Source: JBNJDJ01 sp051744845
Lineage (GTDB): Bacteria > Bacillota > Clostridia > Peptostreptococcales > Acidaminobacteraceae
Direction: 5' to 3'
DNA length: 17,223 bases
Assembly: GCA_051744845.1 (NCBI GenBank)
Contig: JBNJDJ010000044.1
Span: forward strand, 1-17,223
Shown here piece by piece: positions 1 to 8,024 of the stretch. The position numbers and the translations under genes were made by a program. The notes under the pieces were generated by a model. That model was not told the origin of the DNA and searched no databases. It saw only the letters and a program-made list of their open reading frames with translations. Position 1 is the stretch's first letter; each line of letters starts with the position of its first letter.

Positions 1-489
1 AAAACAAAAAGAATAATTAATATTCCAGCAGATTCTATTAGAGGTAGACGTTCTTTAATATATTTAGATTTTGAAGATTTAAAATTAAAGTTTACTCCTA
101 ATTCGCTTTATTCTCAAGGTTTTTATAATTTATATAGAGAAGATGAAAATACTTATGGACGTATTACTTCTGAGAAAATAAATAATGATTATTCTTCTTT
201 ATTAAAAGGATATTTACCAAGAGGTACTAAAGCAAAAAGTAATATTTTTCATATGGATTATAAAGCTATAAATAATAATAAACAAGGAGATATTGAAAAA
301 TTAAGTCAATCTATGAATTTAGGTATTTCTTATAAAGAGGCATTAATAGAAGATGAAGATAGTTTAAATATTTATAAATTTGATGGAAATGATAAATGGA
401 TACCTTTAAATAATCAACAAAGTAAATCAGGAAAATATTTATCTAGTGAAATCGATAGACCAGGATATTATATAATTTTAGAAAAGTAA
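1..489 (+). CDS. C-terminal part of an exported/surface protein (5' end outside window)
   Basis: The frame is open from base 1 to the TAA at 487-489, so 162 residues of a larger protein are visible; the internal ATG at 253 is not a credible start because the same frame continues upstream without a stop and no ribosome-binding site precedes it. I do not recognise a named domain with certainty. The last 40 residues (roughly DSLNIYKFDG..KWIPL..GYYIIL) look like the short beta-rich unit, with an 'iyyyd...kWvpl...' core and a 'gtYav'-type ending, found at the end of many Clostridia cell-surface and SLH proteins. It sits only 10 bases before a secreted SLH protein whose ribosome-binding site overlaps its stop codon, so the two are almost certainly one operon. 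A cell-surface role is inferred mainly from these neighbours. Confidence 0.75.
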   Translation, partial: KTKRIINIPADSIRGRRSLIYLDFEDLKLKFTPNSLYSQGFYNLYREDENTYGRITSEKINNDYSSLLKGYLPRGTKAKSNIFHMDYKAINNNKQGDIEKLSQSMNLGISYKEALIEDEDSLNIYKFDGNDKWIPLNNQQSKSGKYLSSEIDRPGYYIILEK

Positions 490-499
490 GGTGGCATAT

Positions 500-3439
500 A
501 TGAAAAAGAGACTGTTTTTAATAATGACTAGTTTAATACTATTTAGTTCAATTGTATATTCATACGAAGAAATTGATGAATTTGTTCCTGAGTTAGCTCC
601 TATAATGACAAATGATGAGATAGATAATGAGTTAACTGGAGATGAACAAGGATCAGAGATAATATTTAATTCTAAGTTTGATGATATTGCTAATGATTCT
701 AATGAAAGGGATATAGCAAAATTAGGAGCCAGTCAAATTATTGAAAAATATGGTTCTAAATTATATAAACCTAATCAAAATATAAATGGTTATCAAGCTC
801 TATCTTTCTTATTAAGATATCTAGGAAATGAAGAACAAATTCAGCAAAATGTTTTAAATCAATCAGATGGGCTAGCACTAGATACTGTCAAAAATTTATT
901 TAATGAAGAGTATTTAGACCAAGGTCAAAATGCAGGAATAATTTTAGAAAATGAGATACCTATAGTAGGAGATCCAATTACTAGATCTACTTTGGCAAAA
1001 TGGATTTTTAGAACAGCAGATTATAATCAAGAGTTTGATGATTTGTCAAAGGTATTTGATTTTAATGATTATCAAGACGTTAACCCTGCTGAAAGACCTA
1101 TAATACAAACTATTGTACAAAAAGATATAATGAATACAGATAAAAATAATAATTTTAATCCTAAAGGACTAGTAACAAAATCACAAATGGCTAAAATAAT
1201 TAATAATTTAGTAAAAGATACGTTAGAAGAAAGAAATATTGAAAAGCAAGAAGGTATTATAACAGATATTGAAAAATTAGAAGAGGAAAATTTTAATAAA
1301 TCAATATATGTAAAAAATAATGATGATACTGTAACAAAGATTGATTTAAATACTAAAGAACCTAATAAAAATGATTTTGTAGTATATAAAGAAAACAAAG
1401 TTTTATCAAGTAATTCATTAAATATAGGAGATGAAGTTAGTTACTTTATACAAGACAATCAAGTATATTTTATGGAAGTAACTAATCAATTGAGTAATAT
1501 TGAAGATTCTTATATTCAAAATGTAGATGAATTAAATACACTTTTAGCAACTGTAAAAGATATAAGTTATGAAAAAGTAAATCCAGATACACAAAGAATT
1601 CGAGTAAGAATTTTAGCTTTAGATGGAAATACTTATGACATAATTGTAGATAAACCAGAAGATTCTAATCAAAGTATGATTCTTTATAAAAACAATAAAA
1701 TGACTACTGCTAAAGATTTTGAATTAAATGATAGACTAAAATTAGTAGTAAATGATAATGATGAAGTCTTATATGCTAAAGTTGGAGATTTTACTAGAAA
1801 AGAAATTGAAGGAACTATAAGAACAGTTAGAGATGACCAAATAGAAATTTTTGATTACGATGATAAAATAGTTACTTATCCTTTATCTAATTATTATATT
1901 TTAGAAATAAATAATAGACCTGCTTCATTAGATGAATTGAGTTATGGACAAGATGCAGATATTGTAATTAATAATGGAAAAATTACATCGATAAGTATAG
2001 AAACATTTATTAATCCAGGATATATTCCTAAAGAAGGGATATCTAAAGATGCTAAAGTACATATGATTGCTTCTGATATTATTTTATTTCAACTAAAAGA
2101 TGGAGAAATTGTTAATTATAATTTAGATGATAAAAGTGTTATTATAAAAAATGGTAATCAAGTAACTACAAAGGCTTTAAAAGAAGGAGATAAAGTTAGA
2201 CTTTACTTTGATGAAATAAATTCAAAAGAAGTTTCTAAATTAGAAATAGAAGGTAAAGAGCGTTTAGTTAAGCAAATATATAAAGGGAATTTGAAAAGTT
2301 TTAATCCTAATAATATGACGCTTACTTTAACTAATCCGAGTTATTTAAAAAATATATCATGGATTGATAGTTCAGAGTATGTAAAAAAGTTAAAGTTAGA
2401 TGATAATGTTAAATTATATAATGGAGATCAAAAAGTAGAAGTTAGAAATTTAATGAAATATTTTAGAGATGACTTAGTATATGTAGTAGTTGAAAATTCT
2501 TATGGAAATGAAAAAGGAATAAAATTAGCTATAAAAGGTGGATCTAAAGAATTAGTAATATCTGATCAAGTTGATTCTATTGAAAAACCGTTAAATAAGT
2601 TAGAATTAAAAAATAATTTAAATGTTAATTATAATAATGGAACAATAATAATAAAGAATGGTCGTATGGTTTCAAAAGATTTACTTGCAGCTAAGGATAC
2701 TGTATTAGCAGTTAGCGAATATAATCAAGGAATGGCTTCGGCTAATATTTTAAAAGTTATTCGTCAAAATAATAATGTATTTGAAAATATATATGTAGGA
2801 ACAATAGAAGATGTTAATTATAATTCAATTAATTTAGATTATTATTCTTATGTAGAAGATCATGAATTTGATAATCTTACTATGAGTGATTCAGATCCAT
2901 TTTATTATTTTACTGAAACTAATATTGAAGATATCAGCGATCCTGATAATAAAAAAACATTAGATAGTAGAAGTTTATTTCACGGATCTTATTCAAAAGA
3001 GGAAAATGAAGAAAATCATAATGATTTTGACTATCAACTATATTATACTTATTTTATAACTGATGGTAATTCTGGCATAATAGATATGAAAATACGTCAT
3101 AAAGGTATTTTTGAAGATTATTTGATAGATGATCTAGAAGATGATAGAAATGATGCAGAAGATGCATTAGAAGATTTATTAGAAGATGCTGTATTTTCTA
3201 GAGGGATTGCATCTGAGTTTATAAATGATAAGCGTATAAGAGTATCGGAGCCATATGATTATATTGAATATAAAGATGGTTGGATTGCAAATAATTCAGA
3301 TATTTATGTTGAATTTGAAGATGCAATAATTGTTAAAAATAATAAATCAATAACTATTGATGAAATAGATGTTGGCGATTATTTGTATTTTACAAGATTT
3401 GAAGAAAATGCATTAGTTATATACGTAGAGGATGAGTAA
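500..3439 (+). CDS. Secreted S-layer homology (SLH) domain protein with repeated beta-rich modules
   Basis: This is a 979-residue exported protein, probably held on the cell wall. I place the start at ATG 500 because AAGGTGG (488-494) lies five bases upstream; the in-frame GTG at 491 falls inside that ribosome-binding site. Residues 1-22 (MKKRLFLIMTSLILFSS...) are a typical signal peptide. Residues of about 80-240 contain divergent SLH units, the clearest being about 183-240 (FNDYQDV...DIMNTDKNNNFNPKGLVTKSQM). The remaining 700 residues are dominated by weakly repeated units with an 'L..GD.v.y......v..i.v' pattern, seen near residues 304, 410, 478, 560, 725 and 952, which look like small beta-barrel modules. 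The C-terminal third is rich in Asp and Glu. The stop overlaps the next SLH gene's translation-initiation region. SLH domains usually bind pyruvylated secondary wall polymers; no enzymatic motif is visible. Confidence 0.88.
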   Translation: MKKRLFLIMTSLILFSSIVYSYEEIDEFVPELAPIMTNDEIDNELTGDEQGSEIIFNSKFDDIANDSNERDIAKLGASQIIEKYGSKLYKPNQNINGYQALSFLLRYLGNEEQIQQNVLNQSDGLALDTVKNLFNEEYLDQGQNAGIILENEIPIVGDPITRSTLAKWIFRTADYNQEFDDLSKVFDFNDYQDVNPAERPIIQTIVQKDIMNTDKNNNFNPKGLVTKSQMAKIINNLVKDTLEERNIEKQEGIITDIEKLEEENFNKSIYVKNNDDTVTKIDLNTKEPNKNDFVVYKENKVLSSNSLNIGDEVSYFIQDNQVYFMEVTNQLSNIEDSYIQNVDELNTLLATVKDISYEKVNPDTQRIRVRILALDGNTYDIIVDKPEDSNQSMILYKNNKMTTAKDFELNDRLKLVVNDNDEVLYAKVGDFTRKEIEGTIRTVRDDQIEIFDYDDKIVTYPLSNYYILEINNRPASLDELSYGQDADIVINNGKITSISIETFINPGYIPKEGISKDAKVHMIASDIILFQLKDGEIVNYNLDDKSVIIKNGNQVTTKALKEGDKVRLYFDEINSKEVSKLEIEGKERLVKQIYKGNLKSFNPNNMTLTLTNPSYLKNISWIDSSEYVKKLKLDDNVKLYNGDQKVEVRNLMKYFRDDLVYVVVENSYGNEKGIKLAIKGGSKELVISDQVDSIEKPLNKLELKNNLNVNYNNGTIIIKNGRMVSKDLLAAKDTVLAVSEYNQGMASANILKVIRQNNNVFENIYVGTIEDVNYNSINLDYYSYVEDHEFDNLTMSDSDPFYYFTETNIEDISDPDNKKTLDSRSLFHGSYSKEENEENHNDFDYQLYYTYFITDGNSGIIDMKIRHKGIFEDYLIDDLEDDRNDAEDALEDLLEDAVFSRGIASEFINDKRIRVSEPYDYIEYKDGWIANNSDIYVEFEDAIIVKNNKSITIDEIDVGDYLYFTRFEENALVIYVEDE

Positions 3440-3440
3440 A

Positions 3441-4940
3441 ATGTCAAAAAAAATTATATTAATCACAATATTACTTTTGTTTTTAAGCACTTTAAGTTTT
3501 TCACAAATAGTAACTTATGAAGCAGGGATTTTAGTAAATCCTATGTTAGATCAAGGAGTTTATGAATATGAAGAGTACTTCTTTTTAACTGGTAAACCTG
3601 TTTTATTAAAAGGTACAGTAGAAGTACCAGATATACCACAAGATGATAATTATAGTATTACTTATGATTTTGAATTAAGTAATAATGATGAAAATATTGA
3701 ATATACTAGAAGTATTACTTATGATGTAGTAAATAAAAAAGATGATCAACTTAAACAAACGACTTATAAGGCTACAATAAATAGTATTGATGAAACTATT
3801 ACAGTAGATGGAGATAATTATAATTTAGGATCATATTTATTTGATAGAACTAAAATAATTGATAATACTCCAGCAGTAGATTACTATTCAGGAAATTTAT
3901 ATTTTAAAAGAATATATTATTTAAATGGTGATTCTTTAAATAATGAAGGAGAGATAGTTCATACAATTAACTCTGTTGAGGATACTGGATATAAACATCA
4001 TTGGGGAGAAAGTGAGACATTAATTTTAAAACATGAAATAGATTCTAAATTAACTCAAGGTGAAGAAACAATAAAGTGGTCAGGTATTATAGATACTAAA
4101 AATTCTTCAGTAGATAAAAAGAGATTTAAATATAAACATACTGATCCTCAAAATATTTCTTTTAGAGGTAGCTTTATAAAGTCTAATACTATGGAAAATG
4201 TTGCTCAAATAAGTTACTCTTTACCAAGTGTTGATGATGGAAATATTGATGAGACCAAAAGAGTTTCAGATGAGAAAAATTTAACTAAAGATATTATAAA
4301 TGATTTTGATAGCTTAGTGGTTCCTAAAATAAAAGATATTGGTGGTCATTGGGCTGAAGATGAAATATTTTTATTAAGATCTATTAAGATATTTGAAAAT
4401 AATAATAAATATTTTGCTCCTGATACCTTTATGAATAGGATACAATTTGGTAAAGCAATAGCAAATGCTATTTCAAATATTCAAGAAGGTGATTTAACAG
4501 ACCAAATAATAAATGAAAGAGATAATCAAGAAAAACCATTTAAAGATATTGAACTTGATGATCCAGATTATGAATATGTTAAATTTTTAAAAGAAAGAGA
4601 TATTATGGATGGAGAATATGGATATTTTAATAAATATTCTGCGATAAATCGTCAAGAAGCAGTTAAAATAATGGTACATGCTCTAGGATTAGAGGATTTA
4701 GCTCCATCGCCACCTTATAAAACAAAATTTAAAGATGATTCAAATATATCTAAATGGGCAAAAGATTCAATATTTATGGCAGACCAGATTTCTTTAGTCA
4801 ATGGATTTCCTGATGGTACATTTAGACCTAAAAAGAGACTTTCTAAAGCAGATGCTGCTGTTTTAATTAACGGATTTATTGACCATATTAAAGATACAAT
4901 CACTGTTGATTATAGAGAAAAAATAATTAATAAATATTAA
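3441..4940 (+). CDS. Secreted protein with three C-terminal SLH domains
   Basis: This is a 499-residue exported wall-associated protein. The chosen start is ATG 3441, nine bases after AGAGG (3427-3431); the in-frame ATG at 3432 touches that ribosome-binding site and is unlikely. The first 22 residues (MSKKIILITILLLFLSTLSF) form a signal peptide. Residues of about 25-280 are an unrecognised, beta-rich, Tyr- and Asp-rich domain. Three SLH repeats follow at about 295-345 (DIGGHWAEDEI), 366-415 (PFKDIELDDPDYEYVKFL) and 428-490 (KFKDDSNISKWAKDSI... GFPDGTFRPKKRLSKADAAV); the third is a textbook SLH with the ADGTFRP-like core. It starts one base after the stop of the preceding SLH gene, so the two are co-translated or at least co-transcribed. 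A strong terminator at 4939-4968 closes the operon. The role is probably envelope structure; the N-terminal domain's function is unknown. Confidence 0.9.
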   Translation: MSKKIILITILLLFLSTLSFSQIVTYEAGILVNPMLDQGVYEYEEYFFLTGKPVLLKGTVEVPDIPQDDNYSITYDFELSNNDENIEYTRSITYDVVNKKDDQLKQTTYKATINSIDETITVDGDNYNLGSYLFDRTKIIDNTPAVDYYSGNLYFKRIYYLNGDSLNNEGEIVHTINSVEDTGYKHHWGESETLILKHEIDSKLTQGEETIKWSGIIDTKNSSVDKKRFKYKHTDPQNISFRGSFIKSNTMENVAQISYSLPSVDDGNIDETKRVSDEKNLTKDIINDFDSLVVPKIKDIGGHWAEDEIFLLRSIKIFENNNKYFAPDTFMNRIQFGKAIANAISNIQEGDLTDQIINERDNQEKPFKDIELDDPDYEYVKFLKERDIMDGEYGYFNKYSAINRQEAVKIMVHALGLEDLAPSPPYKTKFKDDSNISKWAKDSIFMADQISLVNGFPDGTFRPKKRLSKADAAVLINGFIDHIKDTITVDYREKIINKY

Positions 4941-4968
4941 AAGGCCTATTAAAAAAGGCTTTTTTTTT
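4939..4968 (+). terminator. Rho-independent terminator of the surface-protein operon
   Basis: AAAAGGCCT (4939-4947) pairs with AGGCTTTTT (4956-4964), with one G-U pair, around an 8-base A-rich loop. It is followed by an uninterrupted T tract to 4968. It begins in the stop codon of the second SLH gene and separates the surface operon from the LytS kinase gene. Confidence 0.85.
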
Positions 4969-4993
4969 ATATAATAAATTTAGGCGGTGAAAT

Positions 4994-6673
4994 ATGGAAA
5001 ATATATTTATACAATTAGCTTATAGAGTTGGATTTATAATTATGATAGCTTTTTTAATCTCAAAGGTTAAATTATCGCTAAAAATGTTAAGAAAGAAAAA
5101 ATTAGAAAGAAAAGAAAAAATAGTATTAGGTTTATTTTTTGGTTTTTTAAGTATAATAGGGACACTTACTGGGATTCCTTTTAAACATGCAATAGTAAAT
5201 ACTCGTGTAATTGGAGTAGCTATAGCTGGATTGTTAGGAGGACCAATATCTGGTTTTTTAGCTGGGATTATTGCAGGAGGCCATAGATTTTTAATTGATA
5301 TTGGCGGATTCACATCTTTTAGTTGTGCAGTTGCAACTATTTTAGAAGGAAGCTTAGCAGGGTTTTTAAAGAAAAAATTTGACAAAGCTAGTGATAAAGT
5401 AGCTATGGCGATAGCTATAGGAATTATTTTAGAATTTTTACAAATGGTTATAATATTAATATTAACTAAACCGTTTAGTGAAGCTTTAGAGTTAGTTGAA
5501 CTTATAGCTTTACCTATGATATTTATGAATTCTTTAGGTATTGGAATATTTATAAACATTATTCAAAATTTAAAGAAAATTGCGGAATCAGAAGGAGCAT
5601 ATAGATCAAATCAAACGCTTTCGATAGCAGATCAAACTTTAAAAGAATTTAAAAAAGGCTTAAATTTTGAAACAGGCAAAAATGTTGTAGAGATTATATA
5701 TAATAATACTGAATTTAATGCTGTTTGTATAACTGATACTAAAAAACTTCTAGCTTATAAAGGATTAGGTGAAAAGCATTTTTCAATTGGAATTAAGATT
5801 CAAACTGATATTACTAAAAAAGTAATAAAAGAAGGAAAAATTTTAAGAGCTAATTCTCAAAAAGAACTAGGTTTTTTTGATAAAAATTCAGAGCTGCAAG
5901 AATCAATAATTATACCTTTGAAAGTAAATCAAAAAGTTATAGGGACTTTAAAACTTTTTAATAATGAATATACTATAGTTAATAAAGAACTAGCCAAAGG
6001 TTTAGGAAATGTTTTTTCAACTCAATTAGAATTGTCTTTACTAGAAAAGCAAAAGCGTCTAAGAGATAAAGCAGAATTACATGCTTTACAAGCACAAATT
6101 AATCCTCATTTTTTATTTAATGCTATTAATACGATAATTTCATTTATTAGATTAGAACCTAAAAAAGCTAGAGAATTGCTTATACATTTAAGCGACTATT
6201 TTAGAAAAAATATGAATAATGAAAAAGATTTAATTTTATTAGATGAAGAATTAAATCATTTAAAAGCATATTTAAAAATTGAAAAAGCAAGATTTAGTGA
6301 TAAATTAGAAATTAAAATAAATAATAATCTTAAAAAAGATGTATATATACCTCCATTGATTATTCAACCTATTGTTGAAAATTCTATTAAACATGGTGTT
6401 TTAAAAAGAAAAAATGGTGGAAAAGTTGAGATTATAATAAATAAAATAAAAGACAAGATAGATATATCTATTAATGATAATGGTAAAGGGATAGATAAAG
6501 AAAAGTTAAATAAATTAAATGATTTTAGTATAAATACAATAGGTTTAAAAAATGTTTATAAAAGGTTAAGGACAATTTATGGGGAAGATATAATTTTTAA
6601 AATAGATAGTAAATTAAATAATGGAACTAAAGTAAAAATACAAATACCTGTATTAGAAAAAAAGGAGGTTTGA
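4994..6673 (+). CDS. LytS-type sensor histidine kinase (5TM-LYT, GAF, His kinase, HATPase)
   Basis: This is a 559-residue membrane sensor kinase expected to phosphorylate the response regulator encoded next to it. AGGCGGTG ends five bases before ATG 4994. Residues 1-195 hold about six hydrophobic helices with the signature of the 5TM receptors of the LYT family (NTRVIGVAIAGLLGGPISGF, then GGHRFLIDIGG and AVATILEG). About 210-345 is a GAF-like domain. The kinase domain follows: the phosphoacceptor is H372 in QINPHFLFNAIN, the N box is VENSIKHG near 460, the G1 box is NDNGKGID near 495, and the C-terminal G2 region reads NTIGLKNVYKRL. Length and order are standard for LytS, BtsS (YehU) and YpdA. 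Its last codons contain the ribosome-binding site of the regulator, and the two frames overlap by one base. The nearby CstA-family transporter suggests a carboxylate such as pyruvate as the signal, which is inference; cell-wall or autolysis control as in LytS of staphylococci is the alternative. Confidence 0.94.
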   Translation: MENIFIQLAYRVGFIIMIAFLISKVKLSLKMLRKKKLERKEKIVLGLFFGFLSIIGTLTGIPFKHAIVNTRVIGVAIAGLLGGPISGFLAGIIAGGHRFLIDIGGFTSFSCAVATILEGSLAGFLKKKFDKASDKVAMAIAIGIILEFLQMVIILILTKPFSEALELVELIALPMIFMNSLGIGIFINIIQNLKKIAESEGAYRSNQTLSIADQTLKEFKKGLNFETGKNVVEIIYNNTEFNAVCITDTKKLLAYKGLGEKHFSIGIKIQTDITKKVIKEGKILRANSQKELGFFDKNSELQESIIIPLKVNQKVIGTLKLFNNEYTIVNKELAKGLGNVFSTQLELSLLEKQKRLRDKAELHALQAQINPHFLFNAINTIISFIRLEPKKARELLIHLSDYFRKNMNNEKDLILLDEELNHLKAYLKIEKARFSDKLEIKINNNLKKDVYIPPLIIQPIVENSIKHGVLKRKNGGKVEIIINKIKDKIDISINDNGKGIDKEKLNKLNDFSINTIGLKNVYKRLRTIYGEDIIFKIDSKLNNGTKVKIQIPVLEKKEV

Positions 6674-7398
6674 TGATTAATTGCATAGTTGTAGATGATG
6701 AAAAACCAGCTAGAAAAGAGATTATATATCATATTTCAAAACATAAAATGCTTAATTTAAAAAAAGAAATTACTTGTGGAGAAGATGCATTAAAGTATTT
6801 AAAGAAAAATAAGTCAATTGATTTAATATTTTTAGATATAAATATGTTTGATATTAATGGTATTGATTTAGTTAAAAAAATAAAGAAATTAAATATAGGT
6901 GAATTTAAAGTTGTATTTATAACTGCTTACGATAAATATGCAATTAAAGCTTTTGAATTAAATGCATTTGATTATCTATTAAAACCTTTTGATGAGAAAC
7001 GCTTTAAAAAAGTTATTGATAAATTACAAAATCAAAATGATGAAAATTATAAAGATTTAGAAAATAGCGACGTTATTTCATTATCAAAAAATGGTGCTTT
7101 ATATCCAATAATAAAAAATAAAATTGTTTTAGTAACAATAGAAAACAGAGAATTAGTTATTAAAACTTTAAATGGTGAGTTTATCTATAATAAAACTATT
7201 AGTTGTTTTGAAAAAAAGTTAAATGATAAATCGTTTTTTAGAGCACATAGATCTTATTTAATAAATCTAAATCATATTGAAAAAATAATACCTTGGTTTA
7301 ATTCAACATATAAGGTTAAAATGAAAAATATTGAAGAAGAAATACCAATTAGTAGAAGTTCAGTAAAGGAGTTTAAAAAAATAATGCAAATTATTTAA
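6673..7398 (+). CDS. LytTR-family response regulator
   Basis: This is a 241-residue DNA-binding response regulator, the cognate partner of the preceding kinase. I use ATG 6673, four bases after AAAGGAGG (6661-6668) and overlapping the kinase TGA as TGATG; the TTG at 6670 is too close to the ribosome-binding site. The receiver domain (1-120) has the acidic pair D8/D9, phosphoacceptor D55 (IFLDINMFD), T84 (FITAYDKYAIKAF) and K104 (YLLKPF). The LytTR DNA-binding domain (about 135-241) carries the classic FRAHRSYLINLNHIEKI motif and the terminal PISRSSVKEFKK. LytTR proteins bind pairs of direct repeats about two helical turns apart, and exactly such a pair lies 10 bases after this gene (7408-7449). 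There is no conventional terminator behind it, although the inverted repeat at 7451-7500 could act as one in read-through RNA. Confidence 0.95.
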   Translation: MINCIVVDDEKPARKEIIYHISKHKMLNLKKEITCGEDALKYLKKNKSIDLIFLDINMFDINGIDLVKKIKKLNIGEFKVVFITAYDKYAIKAFELNAFDYLLKPFDEKRFKKVIDKLQNQNDENYKDLENSDVISLSKNGALYPIIKNKIVLVTIENRELVIKTLNGEFIYNKTISCFEKKLNDKSFFRAHRSYLINLNHIEKIIPWFNSTYKVKMKNIEEEIPISRSSVKEFKKIMQII

Positions 7399-7407
7399 TT
7401 CAATATT

Positions 7408-7449
7408 TTGCATTTGAAACATAAATAATTGCAATTGAATCAGAAATTA
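7408..7449 (+). promoter_or_regulatory. Tandem 21-bp direct repeat, predicted LytTR operator
   Basis: Two adjacent 21-base units (7408-7428 and 7429-7449) match at 17 of 21 positions. The cores are TTGCATTTGAAACA and TTGCAATTGAATCA, identical at 12 of 14. The 21-bp period equals two DNA turns, the geometry known for LytTR regulators; the core also resembles the GGCATTTCAT direct repeats reported for E. coli YpdB. The pair ends directly upstream of the expected -35 position of the TATAAT at 7472-7477, an activator-type arrangement. Assigning it to the adjacent LytTR regulator is inference. Confidence 0.65.
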
Positions 7450-7450
7450 T

Positions 7451-7500
7451 ATAAATCCCTTTCTTTTTTGCTATAATTAGATTAAAGGAAAGGGATTTAT
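7451..7500 (+). repeat. 13-bp perfect inverted repeat bracketing a -10 box
   Basis: ATAAATCCCTTTC (7451-7463) is the exact reverse complement of GAAAGGGATTTAT (7488-7500), with three further A-T pairs possible inside after one G-U. The TATAAT at 7472-7477 lies in the 24-base interval. The right arm contains the GAAAGGG that serves as ribosome-binding site for the gene at 7503. In RNA read through from the regulator gene, the hairpin would bury that site or act as a weak terminator. In RNA starting near 7484 the left arm is absent and the site is free. Confidence 0.7.
7472..7477 (+). promoter_or_regulatory. -10 box (TATAAT) of the 161-residue protein/cstA unit
   Basis: A perfect TATAAT sits 26 bases before the start codon at 7503. 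The hexamer 17 bases upstream (7449-7454) is ATATAA, a poor -35, as expected of a promoter that needs an activator. The start would be near 7484, just ahead of the ribosome-binding site. Confidence 0.6.
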
Positions 7501-7502
7501 TT

Positions 7503-7988
7503 ATGTCTAAATATGAAAAAAAATTAAAAGAAAGAATTAAGCCTTATTTTAATATTAAAGAGAATTATAAAATAGATAATTTCAAATTTGATTTTTATGC
7601 AAGATATCATCAAAAAAATTCAAAGTATTTTTTAATGAAAAAATTTAAATATTGTACTTTTGATAATAATGAATATATCTTTTATAAAAATGGATTTGAA
7701 GAAAGTTATGTGAAAGATATTGATAACTTATTGAAAAGAAATGTAAGAAAGATAGTAGATATAGATAAAGACCATATGTCTAGTGTAATAACCTTTGTAT
7801 TTTATACAGACAATTTTGAAAATAATAAGATAATTAAAAAGATTAAAAAATATAAATTTTATAAAAGTTTTAAGTTTGGTTTTAATGGTTGGGTAAATGT
7901 TAGGCTAATATTAATAAACTCAAATGGAAAGCAAGGTTTTGCTAATAAGTTTGGAAAAAAAGAGCTTGATAAGTATCTAATCAATTAA
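7503..7988 (+). CDS. Uncharacterised conserved-looking 161-residue protein
   Basis: This is a soluble, very basic protein of 161 residues with no signal peptide, membrane segment or catalytic motif that I recognise. GAAAGGG (7488-7494) lies eight bases before ATG 7503. The middle and end carry patterns that look conserved rather than random: FKFDFYARYHQKNSKYFL near 28-45, DHMSSVITFV near 91-100, and YKSFKFGFNGWVNVRLILI near 120-140. From memory, this resembles a DUF-type family of small proteins in Clostridia (NEKYFL.., HMSS.IT.., KSFKFG..GW..IRL), but I cannot assign a name. It lies between the LytTR regulator and cstA, 36 bases before the latter with no terminator between. It is therefore probably co-transcribed with the transporter from the LytTR-type promoter. 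A role linked to the transported substrate is inference from position alone. Confidence 0.82.
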   Translation: MSKYEKKLKERIKPYFNIKENYKIDNFKFDFYARYHQKNSKYFLMKKFKYCTFDNNEYIFYKNGFEESYVKDIDNLLKRNVRKIVDIDKDHMSSVITFVFYTDNFENNKIIKKIKKYKFYKSFKFGFNGWVNVRLILINSNGKQGFANKFGKKELDKYLIN

Positions 7989-8024
7989 GTATAGTTATTA
8001 TTTTATTATATCAAGGAGGTTTGT

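Noticed and set aside
4970..4975. TATAAT directly after the surface-operon terminator as the lytS promoter
   Set aside because: There is no acceptable -35 (the spaced hexamer is TATTAA, inside the terminator) and the start would fall right at the ribosome-binding site. It is possible but too weak to list.
5020..5559. Long antisense open frame opposite the LytS membrane domain
   Set aside because: It is a shadow of a strongly supported gene, lacks a ribosome-binding site and known motifs, and its composition (Ile/Pro/Asn-rich) reflects the complementary strand. The same holds for antisense frames at 1072-1398, 4715-4903 and 13758-14075.
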